A DNA stretch of 53,838 nucleotides from SVFI01 sp045588655. Its GTDB lineage: Bacteria; Bacillota; Clostridia; Lachnospirales; Lachnospiraceae. The notes under the pieces were generated by a model. The model worked only from the letters and a program-made list of their open reading frames with translations. It did no database searches and was not told the DNA's origin. The translations under genes were made by a program, and so were the position numbers. The DNA is taken from the NCBI GenBank assembly GCA_045588655.1, contig JAZNEP010000013.1, positions 1-53,838 of the forward strand, in the 5' to 3' direction. Positions 22,938 to 31,434 of this stretch are shown here, piece after piece (the stretch's first letter is position 1; the number at the start of each line of letters is the position of its first letter).

Positions 22938-23996
22938 ATGAAATATGCAAGAAAACTAAAGAAGGGTGACAAAATAGCAGTTGTAAGTTTATCAAGTGGA
23001 ATGTTAGGGGAAGATTTTTGCAGTCATAATATAGAAATCGGTGTAAAGAGATTAAAAGAATATGGTCTGGAGCCTGTATTTATGCCTAATTCTTTAAGAG
23101 GCATTGAATATTTGCAGGCTCATCCCAAGGCAAGAGCGAAAGACTTAAAAGATGCATTTTTAGATAATTCTATTGCAGGAATTATTTGTGCAATTGGTGG
23201 TGATGATACATACAGACTTTTACCGTATTTAATGGAAGATGAAGAATTTATAAAAGCGGTAGAGAAGCATCCAAAATTGTTTACAGGATTCTCAGATACT
23301 ACGGTGAATCATTTAATGTTTTATAAGCTAGGATTGTCTACCTATTACGGACCAACCTTTATTTGTGATTTGGGAGAAATTGCAAATGAGATGTTGCCAT
23401 ATACGAAAACAGCATTTGAAGGATATTTGGAAGGTAATGAAGCTAGTGAGATCAGATCCAGTGACATTTGGTATGAAGAAAGAGAAGATTTTTCAAGAGC
23501 TGCAATGGGAACAGACAGAATAGAACATAAAGAAGAGAGGGGATTTGAACTTCTGCAGGGAAGAGAAGTTTTTCAAGGAGAATTGTTGGGAGGATGTCTG
23601 GAAAGTTTTTATGATATGTTGGCAGGTGGCCGGTATGAAGATGAGAAAGAAGTTTGCGAAAAATATGGATTATTTCCGGATAAAGAGGAGTGGATTGGAA
23701 AAATTCTGTTTATAGAAACTTGCGAAGAAAAGCCGCTTCCTGAACTGTTTGAAAAAGAAATTGTGTTGCTAAAAGAAAAGGGTGTATTCGATGTGGTAAA
23801 TGGTGTGTTGGTGGGAAAACCACAAGATGAGGCTTATTATCAGGAATATAAAGAGTTACTTATAAAAGTGATTGATAATGAGAAACTTCCGATTGTTTAT
23901 AATGTAAATTTCGGACATGCTACACCGCGATGCGCATTGCAATATGGTGCGCTTGCAAAGGTAGATATGAAGCAGAGATTGATTCGAATACAGTGA
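22938..23996 (+). CDS. S66 family serine peptidase (LD-carboxypeptidase / MccF-like)
   Basis: The 352-residue protein has the S66 layout: KLKKGDKIAVVSLSSG at the start, CAIGGDDTYRLLPYL, the nucleophile Ser119 in LFTGFSDTT, the catalytic Glu in IETCEEKP and the His in VNFGHATPR. Family members either cleave L,D-peptide bonds of murein tetrapeptides in recycling or hydrolyse the peptide-nucleotide antibiotic microcin C7 (MccF). The GG-DDT and FSDTT text is closer in style to the MccF group, so self-protection is an alternative. It is cytoplasmic, with no signal peptide. AGAAAGGATAT precedes the start. Confidence 0.88.
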   Translation: MKYARKLKKGDKIAVVSLSSGMLGEDFCSHNIEIGVKRLKEYGLEPVFMPNSLRGIEYLQAHPKARAKDLKDAFLDNSIAGIICAIGGDDTYRLLPYLMEDEEFIKAVEKHPKLFTGFSDTTVNHLMFYKLGLSTYYGPTFICDLGEIANEMLPYTKTAFEGYLEGNEASEIRSSDIWYEEREDFSRAAMGTDRIEHKEERGFELLQGREVFQGELLGGCLESFYDMLAGGRYEDEKEVCEKYGLFPDKEEWIGKILFIETCEEKPLPELFEKEIVLLKEKGVFDVVNGVLVGKPQDEAYYQEYKELLIKVIDNEKLPIVYNVNFGHATPRCALQYGALAKVDMKQRLIRIQ

Positions 23997-24079
23997 CTAC
24001 AGAAAAATGGAATATGATTGCGTCCCATTTGTTTGTGAATATATGGAGAGAGGTTTATAAGTTTGAGGAGGTTGAATAG

Positions 24080-24520
24080 ATGTTTGTAAATACAGATTTT
24101 CTTAAGAATAATGAAATACAATTGGTTCTGGAAAAAACAGTAGAGGGAAACCAAGCGAAAGGATGGGTTCCGGCATATCACTTTGCGATTTGCGATAATA
24201 AAGGAATTAAGATGGGTGTATGCGATTTGCGTATTGGTCATAATGATAAATTATACTATGGTGGAAATATCGGTTATAACATAGATGTGGCATACAGAGG
24301 AAATCATTATGCAGGTAAAGCATGTTTATTATTGTTTGAACTGGCAAGAAAACACAATTTAGAATATGTAATAATTACATGTAATCCAGAGAATATCGCA
24401 TCAAGAAAGACTTGTGAATATACCGGTGGTAAACTGTTAGAAATGAAAGAATTACCAGAAGATAGTGATATGCGTGACAGAGGAGAAACACAGAAATGTG
24501 TGTTTAAGTTTATTCTTTAA
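24080..24520 (+). CDS. GNAT family N-acetyltransferase
   Basis: The 146-residue protein carries the GNAT acetyl-CoA region NIGYNIDVAYRGNHYAGKAC (V-x-x-x-x-R-G-x-x-x-A-G-K) and the following helix and strand YVIITCNPENIASRKTCEYTGG. This is the RimJ/RimL-like style, where the asparagine-rich motif C-N-P-E-N contacts the acceptor. The acceptor is unknown. GAGGAGG lies 10 nt upstream. It follows the S66 gene by 83 nt. Confidence 0.88.
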   Translation: MFVNTDFLKNNEIQLVLEKTVEGNQAKGWVPAYHFAICDNKGIKMGVCDLRIGHNDKLYYGGNIGYNIDVAYRGNHYAGKACLLLFELARKHNLEYVIITCNPENIASRKTCEYTGGKLLEMKELPEDSDMRDRGETQKCVFKFIL

Positions 24521-24598
24521 GATATGAGAGTAAAGTATGATACCGTTCTTTTTTTTACCTTCTTTCTGCTGCGGCAAGAAATGGCTATATCCAAATAT

Positions 24599-24644
24599 TT
24601 AAGGTTAACTTAAGGTTTCATTCAAACTACAGAAATTTTATATT
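24599..24644 (+). promoter_or_regulatory. Response-regulator-type promoter of CPBP/two-component operon
   Basis: TTAAGGTT occurs at 24599-24606 and 24610-24617, an 11-bp direct repeat that abuts a weak -35 (TTTCAT, 24616-24621). A -10 TATATT (24639-24644) follows after 17 nt. Direct repeats at this position are typical of activation by OmpR-family regulators, and the operon encodes one. Confidence 0.6.
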
Positions 24645-24696
24645 GCTATCATTACTTCAACAGATAAAAACAAAGAAAATTGTTGGAGGATTTATT

Positions 24697-25503
24697 ATGA
24701 AGCAAGTAAAAAAATTTTTGTATTTAATAGGATTTTTGGCTGTTATAGGATTGATGGTATTGATTGGAACGGCCATAGCACAGGTGGCAATGGGTGTAGT
24801 TGCACAGAGTATGGGAGTTACATTGGCAGAAGCGACATTATATGAGGTGAGCGGAAGTTGCGGAATTGCATTAACAGCCATTGTGTGCGGATTATATGTA
24901 AAGAAAAAACAATATACGCAGTGTATCGAAAGGAAAGAGTCTGTTCGCTGGAGTAATTTACTTTACTATGGAGCACTTGCTATTTGTGTTTGTCAGATTC
25001 TTGTTTATGCGGTTACAACTTTTGCATTTTCGCAGATAATGCCGATTGTAGAAAGTTCATCCATCAGTGTGGAAAATACTTATGTAAGAACAATATTTGC
25101 TATTTTTATCGCACCAATTTTTGAAGAATTATTATTCCGTATGGGAGTGCTTACCTTACTTAACAGAAAATTCAGTAAAGTAAGCAGTGTAATCTTATGT
25201 GCTGTTATTTTTGCAGTAATACATGGTTATTCTATTCAGGGGTTTTTAGCATGTTTAGTAGCAGGATTAGTATTTACATTAATCTATGTACGCACAGGAA
25301 ATATATGGTATAGTATTTTTGTTCATATGATTTGCAATTTGGAAACAACGATTGTGAATTGGTTGGAAGCAAAAAACGTTGTATGGATGGGAATGCCTGT
25401 CCAGTATGAAATAAACGGTTATAATACGCTGCATCCTGTCTTAATTGTGATTGCTGCAGTATTTTGTGTAGTGTGTATTGTCAGAGCAAAAAGAAAAAAA
25501 TAA
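24697..25503 (+). CDS. CPBP family intramembrane metalloprotease
   Basis: The 268-residue membrane protein has the CPBP/Abi pattern: IFAPIFEELLFR-like motif 1 (IAPIFEELLFRMGVL, the EExxxR pair), motif 2 AVIHGY with its His, and motif 3 FVHMICN with His and Asn. These bind the catalytic zinc in Rce1-like proteases. In Firmicutes such proteins often give self-immunity to bacteriocins or process peptides. GGAGGA sits 7 nt before the ATG at 24697. The response regulator gene starts 13 nt after its stop, so the protease may be the output or sensor partner of the two-component system. Confidence 0.87.
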   Translation: MKQVKKFLYLIGFLAVIGLMVLIGTAIAQVAMGVVAQSMGVTLAEATLYEVSGSCGIALTAIVCGLYVKKKQYTQCIERKESVRWSNLLYYGALAICVCQILVYAVTTFAFSQIMPIVESSSISVENTYVRTIFAIFIAPIFEELLFRMGVLTLLNRKFSKVSSVILCAVIFAVIHGYSIQGFLACLVAGLVFTLIYVRTGNIWYSIFVHMICNLETTIVNWLEAKNVVWMGMPVQYEINGYNTLHPVLIVIAAVFCVVCIVRAKRKK

Positions 25504-25516
25504 AAAGGGGTATGGA

Positions 25517-26206
25517 ATGTTTCAGATTTTAGTGGTAGATGATGAACCTCAAATAATAGAGTTATTGCGAATATATTTGGAAATGCAAGGACATAAGGTG
25601 ATTGGTGCATTGGATGGTGCACAGGCATGGGAATGTTGGCAGAAGAACAAAATAGATATGGTCCTGACCGATATTATGATGCCTAAGATGGATGGTTATG
25701 AGCTGGTGAATAAAATTCGACAGGTCAGCAATGTACCAATACTTTTTTTGTCTGCAAAGACAGATGTAATTGATAGAGTGAAAGGATTACAGTTGGGCGC
25801 AGATGATTACATTCCAAAACCTTTTGATCCTTTGGAGGCAGCTACCAGGGTGTCAGCTAATCTGCGTCGGTGCTATGGATATAGTGCGTTGGAAAGCATA
25901 GAAGAACTCTGCTGTGGAAATCTGAAATTGGATGTAAGTAAGTGTATATTGCGAAAGAAAGAGCAGGTAGTGGAATTAACTGCTCTGGAATATCGCATGT
26001 TGCAATATTTTATGGAAAATCAGGGAAGAGTGTTGACTAAGAATCAGATATATAAGGCGGCTTGGGAGGAAAATCAATTTCCGGATGATAATAGTATTAT
26101 GGTGGCTATCAGCAAGCTGCGCAGTAAATTGCAGGACAATCAGTATGAATATATTCATACGATAAGAGGATTGGGTTATCGGATGGAGGCACGGCAGGAT
26201 GGGTAA
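25517..26206 (+). CDS. OmpR family response regulator
   Basis: The 229-residue protein has a receiver domain (ILVVDDEPQI, phosphorylated Asp52 in VLTDIMMPKMDGYELV, FLSAKT, YIPKPFDPLEA) and a C-terminal winged helix (ELTALEYRMLQYFMENQGRV, then the IMVAISKLRSKL and TIRGLGYRME segments). It overlaps the histidine kinase gene by 8 nt. It is likely to bind the TTAAGGTT direct repeat upstream of the operon. The start at 25517 follows AAGGGG. Confidence 0.94.
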   Translation: MFQILVVDDEPQIIELLRIYLEMQGHKVIGALDGAQAWECWQKNKIDMVLTDIMMPKMDGYELVNKIRQVSNVPILFLSAKTDVIDRVKGLQLGADDYIPKPFDPLEAATRVSANLRRCYGYSALESIEELCCGNLKLDVSKCILRKKEQVVELTALEYRMLQYFMENQGRVLTKNQIYKAAWEENQFPDDNSIMVAISKLRSKLQDNQYEYIHTIRGLGYRMEARQDG

Positions 26207-27311
26207 ATCACAGAGACGGCTTCGAAGTTATATGACAAGCCTTTTAATCGTTGTTTTTTTAATCAGTATCTTTGCGAATGATTGGGGCGATTTCTTTTTG
26301 GGTTTCTTTGCAGGATTCCATGAAATGGATGTGGAGCAGGCGAAGGTAGAATTTGGAGAATTGAGCCGGATTGTAAGCGCAACTACTTTGGTTTTGGTGG
26401 GATTCTTTATTTTTTTTGTGATTCAAAAAATGCGTCGTAAGATAACTGATCCAATTGAGCAAATAGCAGATGGTATGAAGGAAGTTAGTCGAGGTAATTT
26501 GGAAATAACAGTACCTACGGATGGAGACTTTGAATTCGAAGAAATGCAGCAAACATTCAATCATATGGTAGAGGATTTAAAGAGCGCAAGGGAAGAAAAG
26601 GAATTGCGCGAGCAGCGCAATCAACAACTGTATGCGGGAATAGCCCATGATTTAAAAACACCTATGACTATGATTATGGGTTATGCGAAAACGCTACAAG
26701 AGAAAGAGTGTCTAGCGGAGGAGAAAGAAAGATATTTACAAACTATTATTGACCAAACAGAACAGGCCAATAGGTTGTTGGACTCCATGCTGATATATGC
26801 AAAACTGGAAAATCAGGCTTATTGCATGAAAAAAGAAAAAAATGATCTAGCTGAGTGTCTTCGCACCTGTGTGGCAGCTTATTATCCTACTATGGAAGAT
26901 GCAGGGATACAGATAAAATTAGAAATACCGGAAACGATGGTCGAATATGAATTTGATGAGTTAGAAATGAAGCGAGTATTTCTCAACTTACTTACCAATA
27001 TGGTGAAGCATAATCCTCCTGAAACACGGTGTTTCGTAAAGTTGACAGAGGACAGTCCCTTTTCGAAAGAAGAAAGAAGAATCTCTGTTGTCATAGCGGA
27101 CAACGGTCCTAAAATAAGTCAGGAATTACGCGAAAACATATTTGATGCTTTTGCAGTGGGAGATAGTTCCAGAAATACAAAAAACGGTAGTGGACTAGGG
27201 TTGGCTCTTTGTAAGAAAATCGTGGAAAGACACGAGGGTGAGATAGAGTACGTGGAAGATTGGCAAGAGGATTATAAGGGGTTTGTGATTCAGCTGGGCA
27301 AGAAAATGTGA
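26199..27311 (+). CDS. Sensor histidine kinase
   Basis: The 370-residue protein has two membrane helices (about residues 12-35 and 58-78) with only a short loop of some 25 residues outside, then HAMP (80-130), HisKA with His150 in AGIAHDLKTPMT, and a complete HATPase (N box NLLTNMVKHNPPE, G1 DNGPKI, G2 GSGLGLALCKKIVE). The tiny external loop suggests it senses membrane events or a partner protein rather than a soluble ligand, as in kinases for peptide antibiotics. Here the partner could be the CPBP protease. Confidence 0.92.
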   Translation: MGKSQRRLRSYMTSLLIVVFLISIFANDWGDFFLGFFAGFHEMDVEQAKVEFGELSRIVSATTLVLVGFFIFFVIQKMRRKITDPIEQIADGMKEVSRGNLEITVPTDGDFEFEEMQQTFNHMVEDLKSAREEKELREQRNQQLYAGIAHDLKTPMTMIMGYAKTLQEKECLAEEKERYLQTIIDQTEQANRLLDSMLIYAKLENQAYCMKKEKNDLAECLRTCVAAYYPTMEDAGIQIKLEIPETMVEYEFDELEMKRVFLNLLTNMVKHNPPETRCFVKLTEDSPFSKEERRISVVIADNGPKISQELRENIFDAFAVGDSSRNTKNGSGLGLALCKKIVERHEGEIEYVEDWQEDYKGFVIQLGKKM

Positions 27312-27331
27312 TATAGCCTTGACGGAAATGG

Positions 27332-27371
27332 AAAAAGATCTTAGTGAACATAGAGTTTACGGGATCTTTTT
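27332..27371 (+). terminator. Terminator of the CPBP/two-component operon
   Basis: AAAAAGATC (27332-27340) pairs with GATCTTTTT (27363-27371). An inner GTGAAC/GTTTAC pairing extends the stem. Confidence 0.75.
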
Positions 27372-27503
27372 GTGTTTTAAATGACTTCTGTATCTGTCCT
27401 ATCAAGAAACCCCTTATTCAAGGGTTAGATTATTTGCTGTAATTTAGATGTTACCTTTTTTTCTTATCCGATACTAATAGATGAAGGCGAAAGGAGGTGC
27501 GGC

Positions 27504-27875
27504 ATGAGTGAATTTGAAGAATTATACAATTTATATTATAAGGATGTCTATTATTTTGTATTAAAATTGACGGGTTACCAGGACCATATGGCTGAGGAAG
27601 TGACGCAAGAAAGCTTTTATCAGGCATTTATCTCTTTGAAACGATTTCGGGGAGAATGTTCCATAAAATCGTGGTTGTGTCAGATTGCAAAGAATACATA
27701 TTACAAATATCTTAAAACTCATGCAAAGGAAACCTATCTGGAAGAGGAACTTCATCAAGAACAAGAAGAGAAGGCTGTCAGTACGTTGATAGAAGAAAGA
27801 CAGATGACAATGCATATAAGAAAGTTGATTGCAGATTTGGATGAACGGAGTCGAAGTATTGTGGAGTATGTATGA
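27504..27875 (+). pseudogene. ECF-type sigma factor truncated in region 4
   Basis: The 123-residue frame holds region 2 (FEELYNLYYKDVYYFVLKLTG, EVTQESFYQAF) and RSWLCQIAKNTY-like text (SIKSWLCQIAKNTYYKYLK), then the first helix of region 4 (LIADLDERSRSIVEYV) and a stop. Family members continue for about 40 residues with a helix-turn-helix, which is missing. Without it the protein cannot read a -35 box. The next frame encodes the tail of another protein with no space between, so an internal deletion probably removed the end of the sigma gene and the start of the next. AGGAGG precedes the start. Confidence 0.75.
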
Positions 27876-28170
27876 TGAAAATCTTAGTATTGAGATAGCA
27901 GGTGAATTATGTCATTTCCGCTATGATGAAGGCGTGCAGATATTTCCGATTATACCATATGATCCAAACGTAAAAACAGTGGAAGTAACCTGTTTTGAGC
28001 AAACACAGACAAAGGAAGTTGAGACAGGAGAGGTGACATTATTTACATTTGATGCAATCTATGGAAACTCCAACATAGTGGAAGCAACAGCTTATGATGC
28101 AATGGGAAATAGCATTTATCGTTTAGAAGACAAGGATAATCGATGGATTTGGGCAACGGTAACAGAATAA
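27868..28170 (+). pseudogene. C-terminal remnant, probably of the cognate anti-sigma factor
   Basis: About 100 residues in another frame (from MYDENLSIEI to WIWATVTE) show a beta-rich soluble domain with no signal, membrane helix or zinc-finger, and no ribosome site at the ATG. Its position directly behind a truncated ECF sigma gene, with the junction near 27865-27875, suggests it is the extracytoplasmic tail of the former anti-sigma gene. Family membership is inferred from context. Confidence 0.5.
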
Positions 28171-28217
28171 AAAGAAACTAATAATTTCGACAAAAAGAGT
28201 GAAATTTCGGATGTATG

Positions 28218-28226
28218 TGTTATAAT
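28218..28226 (+). promoter_or_regulatory. Extended -10 promoter of the DUF3137/zinc-ribbon operon
   Basis: TGTTATAAT is an extended -10 (TGn-TATAAT) about 110 nt before the DUF3137 start. No good -35 is seen, which extended -10 promoters can tolerate. Confidence 0.5.
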
Positions 28227-28336
28227 TTACCACAGGAGCTCAGCGTGGTAAATCGATGAGTTTGAGAATTTGATTTCTCGGATGAAAAGGGAAGATGATA
28301 CCGGGAATAAAACGGAACTTGGAGTGGAAGAGAAGA

Positions 28337-29191
28337 ATGACTCGGCCGGAAATAATCGAAAGATTAGAAGCATTAAGAAAAAAGTCAAGCACATGTAGTA
28401 TGACTGTCGTAATATTGATAATTGCTGCGAACATTAGCCTGTTTGTGTTTTATTGGGAGCCAAAGATAGCTTTACTGGTTTGTGGTTTGCTGCTCATTTG
28501 TGCAATTAGAGCATCCACTTTTTCGGGGAAATGCCATAACAAGTATCGACAAATATATAAAGAAGCGATTGTGAAAGCAATATTAGAAGAAAAATTTGAA
28601 GATGTGCAATATGATTGGAAAAAGGGATTTACAGGACCGGATCTTTATGATTTTCAGCTGCTTAAATATAGAGCGCATATATCAGACGATTATCTAAAGG
28701 CGAGCTATAAGGGTGTGAATTTTGAGCAGGCGGATGTAAAGCATTTTGACCGTTATAGTACGATAAACTTTAGGGGAAGAATGATGAGATTTAGAAACCC
28801 TTCGTCTCGTGTGTCAGGCGTGTGGATTTATACCAAGCGCTTTGACTATCTCGATTCTTATGCATTCAAGTCCGCAAAATACATGTTACAAATGGATAAG
28901 GAATTTGGCGAAAAGTTTTGTGTGTTTACAAAAAATGAGGCAGATGTGGAGCGTGTTCTTACGCCACAATTTAAGCAAGCTTTATGGAGTCTTGAGAAAA
29001 AGGGCGGATTTGGTATATGTATGAAAGGAAGTAAAATTCATATAGCGATTTGCTCAAGAAGAGATACGTTTGATGTGGACCTGACTAAGAAAAAAATAGA
29101 TTATGAAAATGAAATGGACAACCTGAAAAAGGATGTAGACAATATGATAGAAATTATTACAATGTTTGGAGGAATTCAGGATGATTTGTAA
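28337..29191 (+). CDS. DUF3137 membrane protein
   Basis: The 284-residue protein has two membrane helices (about residues 22-40 and 44-62) and a large soluble part with the DUF3137-like sequence GRMMRFRNPSSRVSGVWIYT, GEKFCVFTKNEADVERVLTP and GSKIHIAICSRRDTFDVDL. DUF3137 proteins are of unknown function and often sit with LemA or zinc-ribbon genes. The start at 28337 has GGAAGAGA upstream; an ATG at 28295 is possible. Its end overlaps the zinc-ribbon gene by 11 nt, so the two are coupled. Confidence 0.75.
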   Translation: MTRPEIIERLEALRKKSSTCSMTVVILIIAANISLFVFYWEPKIALLVCGLLLICAIRASTFSGKCHNKYRQIYKEAIVKAILEEKFEDVQYDWKKGFTGPDLYDFQLLKYRAHISDDYLKASYKGVNFEQADVKHFDRYSTINFRGRMMRFRNPSSRVSGVWIYTKRFDYLDSYAFKSAKYMLQMDKEFGEKFCVFTKNEADVERVLTPQFKQALWSLEKKGGFGICMKGSKIHIAICSRRDTFDVDLTKKKIDYENEMDNLKKDVDNMIEIITMFGGIQDDL

Positions 29192-30317
29192 ATGTATGAA
29201 TTGTTCGACGGCGCTCCGTTTTAGTCCGGTAAGCGGAATGTTGGAATGCGCAGCGTGCGATAGTTCTTTTTGGGCAAGTCAATTTGAAGAAGAAGAAAAC
29301 GTGGGGGAAGAAATAGAGGTAGAAGTTTACTCTTGTACGGCCTGCGGAGCGCAGCTTGCAGTAAATGGTGTAGAGAGTTCTACTTTTTGTTCTTATTGCG
29401 GACAACCGACGATTGTTTTTGACCGCATTTCGTCAACCAAAAAACCCAAATATATTATACCGTTTTCGGTCTCAAAGGAGCAGGCAGTTTCTTTGATTCG
29501 CAATTATATTGAAGAGGGCGAATTTGTTCCAAAGGAAATAAAAAACTTCGAAATTGAGCGTGTTCGAGGGATATACATACCATTTTGGCTGTATGATGTA
29601 GAATATGCAGACAGGCAGTATTTGACCGGAACGGTGGGAAGCGGTAAAGATTCACATACAGAGTATTATATGCGTTTGGCGGAGACAACTTTTTATAATT
29701 TGACACTCGATGCTTCGCAGCAGTTAAATGATGGGGTTTCGCAACGATTAGAACCATATGACACAAGAGGAATGATACCGTTTCATTCTGCTTACTTGTC
29801 GGGATTTTATGCAGACTGTTTCGATTATGAGTCTGAGCAGATGGAAGGCTATGCGATTTATCGATGCAGGCAATTATTTGATCAAGAGATACTAAAGACG
29901 ATTAATGCAGTTGGAATAGAGGTTGATGCGAACGATCCGAGACCAAGAATTTTGAAATCAGAATATGCGATGTTACCTGCGTGGTTTTTGACTTTTCGAT
30001 ACGAGAATGTTCCATATACGATATTAGTAAACGGACAGACTCAAAAGGTGGTAGGAGCAGTTCCTTATGATAAGAGGGCAGTACGGATGCGTATGTGGAT
30101 TATCGCCATACTGATTACCTTAGTTTGTGTGCCAATTATGCGTGTTTTGCTGGCCATAGATGATGGTGAAGGAGCAGAAATCATTTTTGCTATTCTGGGA
30201 GGAGTCGTGGTGCTTTGGCAACAGGGGATTCGAATTATGAGAAAAGTAAGAGATAATATCAATCGAACAAGAGAGTCTGCCATGAATCGGTTTGTAAGAG
30301 ACAGACAGGAGGGATAG
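29181..30317 (+). CDS. TFIIB-type zinc-ribbon membrane protein (paralogue of 679-1845)
   Basis: The 378-residue protein has two zinc ribbons (CMNC..CAACDSSF, then CTACGAQL..CSYCGQP), a conserved middle region (PKYIIPF, GIYIPFWLY, LSGFYADCFD) and two membrane helices at about 300-350. It is colinear with the product of 679-1845, with identical blocks such as STFCSYCG and PTIVFDR. GGAGG lies 8 nt before the ATG. It overlaps DUF3137 upstream and is followed by a 77-residue membrane protein gene. The ribbons may bind nucleic acid, but a structural zinc role in a membrane complex is equally likely. Confidence 0.75.
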   Translation: MICKCMNCSTALRFSPVSGMLECAACDSSFWASQFEEEENVGEEIEVEVYSCTACGAQLAVNGVESSTFCSYCGQPTIVFDRISSTKKPKYIIPFSVSKEQAVSLIRNYIEEGEFVPKEIKNFEIERVRGIYIPFWLYDVEYADRQYLTGTVGSGKDSHTEYYMRLAETTFYNLTLDASQQLNDGVSQRLEPYDTRGMIPFHSAYLSGFYADCFDYESEQMEGYAIYRCRQLFDQEILKTINAVGIEVDANDPRPRILKSEYAMLPAWFLTFRYENVPYTILVNGQTQKVVGAVPYDKRAVRMRMWIIAILITLVCVPIMRVLLAIDDGEGAEIIFAILGGVVVLWQQGIRIMRKVRDNINRTRESAMNRFVRDRQEG

Positions 30318-30319
30318 AG

Positions 30320-30553
30320 ATGCTTATAGTTGCAATTATTCTTAGTATAATTGTAGGAATTGGTGTTGCATATTATATCGTGGCTAAGCAGGTTTCAAAA
30401 TCCAATAATTACGGTGACAGTGTAGGGGAATTGAGAAATTTTGATAATGGATCATGGAGACTGATGGGGCGAAGAGACTATGGAACAAAACAGAAAGAGT
30501 GGTCAATTGATAAAAATATCCGGATAAATCAAAGAAATGGGCTGGATATATAG
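30320..30553 (+). CDS. small membrane protein of zinc-ribbon module 2
   Basis: A 77-residue protein with an N-terminal membrane helix (MLIVAIILSIIVGIGVAYYI) and a hydrophilic, basic tail. It starts 2 nt after the zinc-ribbon stop with GGAGGGA ahead. It matches the small gene behind the first zinc-ribbon protein in position and architecture but not clearly in sequence. Confidence 0.65.
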   Translation: MLIVAIILSIIVGIGVAYYIVAKQVSKSNNYGDSVGELRNFDNGSWRLMGRRDYGTKQKEWSIDKNIRINQRNGLDI

Positions 30554-30575
30554 CTTGATTATGGAGGCGAAACAT

Positions 30576-31124
30576 ATGTATCTATATCATTATTATGATA
30601 AAACGGTGGGGCCATTTATGAATTTATCGGATCTATCAACAGAGGAAGCCAATGATGTTATGAACGAAATTAAGAAAACAAAGCCCAAGGTGCAGTGCGC
30701 TCAAAGGGACGAAGAGTATATGTTTCGAAGACATATGTACGAAGATATCCTAAGGAAGGAATTCCTGAAAAAGGGTGGAATTGTCAAAAGAAAGATTCCG
30801 CACTATATGGTGGTGGAACATAGTCCTTGGTTAAGTACTTGGTTTGAACATAGTGCGTGTATCAAAATTCCCATTGAAGAATTTGATTTACAAACTGTTT
30901 CGTTTACGTATGGAGATTCGCATCCGACCTTTAGCCCGTGGCCGAGAGAGGATGATTGGAAGGAATATCGCAGAAAACTATATACGTACGATGAAATATT
31001 AAAGATTATAGAAAAATATGGCTTGCCCCAAGATTGGAATAATGATGGAAGATTTGGACCGGAAAGGTACATTGAAGCGCATATTTGGAGTGACGATGTA
31101 ATAGACAAATACCGTGTGTTATAG
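30576..31124 (+). CDS. Conserved hypothetical protein (YHYYDKTVGPF family)
   Basis: The 182-residue soluble protein begins MYLYHYYDKTVGPFMNLSDL and contains HYMVVEHSPWLSTWFE, then VSFTYGDSHPTFSPW and ends YIEAHIWSDDVIDKYRVL. I recall similar proteins as conserved hypotheticals of Lachnospiraceae, with no assigned function. The many His, Tyr and Trp residues suggest a binding or catalytic site, but no known motif is visible. GGAGGCGA lies 7 nt before the start. It is the last gene of the zinc-ribbon operon. Confidence 0.68.
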   Translation: MYLYHYYDKTVGPFMNLSDLSTEEANDVMNEIKKTKPKVQCAQRDEEYMFRRHMYEDILRKEFLKKGGIVKRKIPHYMVVEHSPWLSTWFEHSACIKIPIEEFDLQTVSFTYGDSHPTFSPWPREDDWKEYRRKLYTYDEILKIIEKYGLPQDWNNDGRFGPERYIEAHIWSDDVIDKYRVL

Positions 31125-31180
31125 GTTAGAATAATACTAAAAATTAAAAGTGAAGTATATAAGAGGTATAGAAACAAACG

Positions 31181-31227
31181 AAAGTAAGGTGTCCCTAAAG
31201 TGATAAAACTTAGGGACACCTTACTTT
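31181..31227. terminator. Bidirectional 18-bp terminator
   Basis: AAAGTAAGGTGTCCCTAA (31181-31198) and TTAGGGACACCTTACTTT (31210-31227) are perfect inverted copies. They end the zinc-ribbon operon on the plus strand and the XRE operon on the minus strand. Confidence 0.9.
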
Positions 31228-31417
31228 ATTCAAGAAAGAATAAACGTTCCACAGGGGTTTTTAGTACTTGCGCAAGGCGCAAAGCAAGCTCAAGAGATGG
31301 ATTGTATTTGTTATTTTCTACAGCAATAATGGTTTGTCTTGTGGAACCGGTCAGTTTGGCCAGATCCTCCTGACGGATTCCCATTTCTTTTCTTATTTTC
31401 TTAATGTCATTTCTCAT
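31226..31417 (-). CDS. XRE family transcriptional regulator
   Basis: A 63-residue one-domain helix-turn-helix protein: IKKIRKEMGIRQEDLAKLTG, then STRQTIIAVENNKYNPSLEL. This compact type is usually the second gene behind a small membrane protein, as here, and probably represses its own operon. The TTTTACATTTT copies over the upstream promoter are candidate operators. Confidence 0.9.
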   Translation of the reverse strand: MRNDIKKIRKEMGIRQEDLAKLTGSTRQTIIAVENNKYNPSLELALRLAQVLKTPVERLFFLE

Positions 31418-31434
31418 TTCTAAACACCTGCCAC

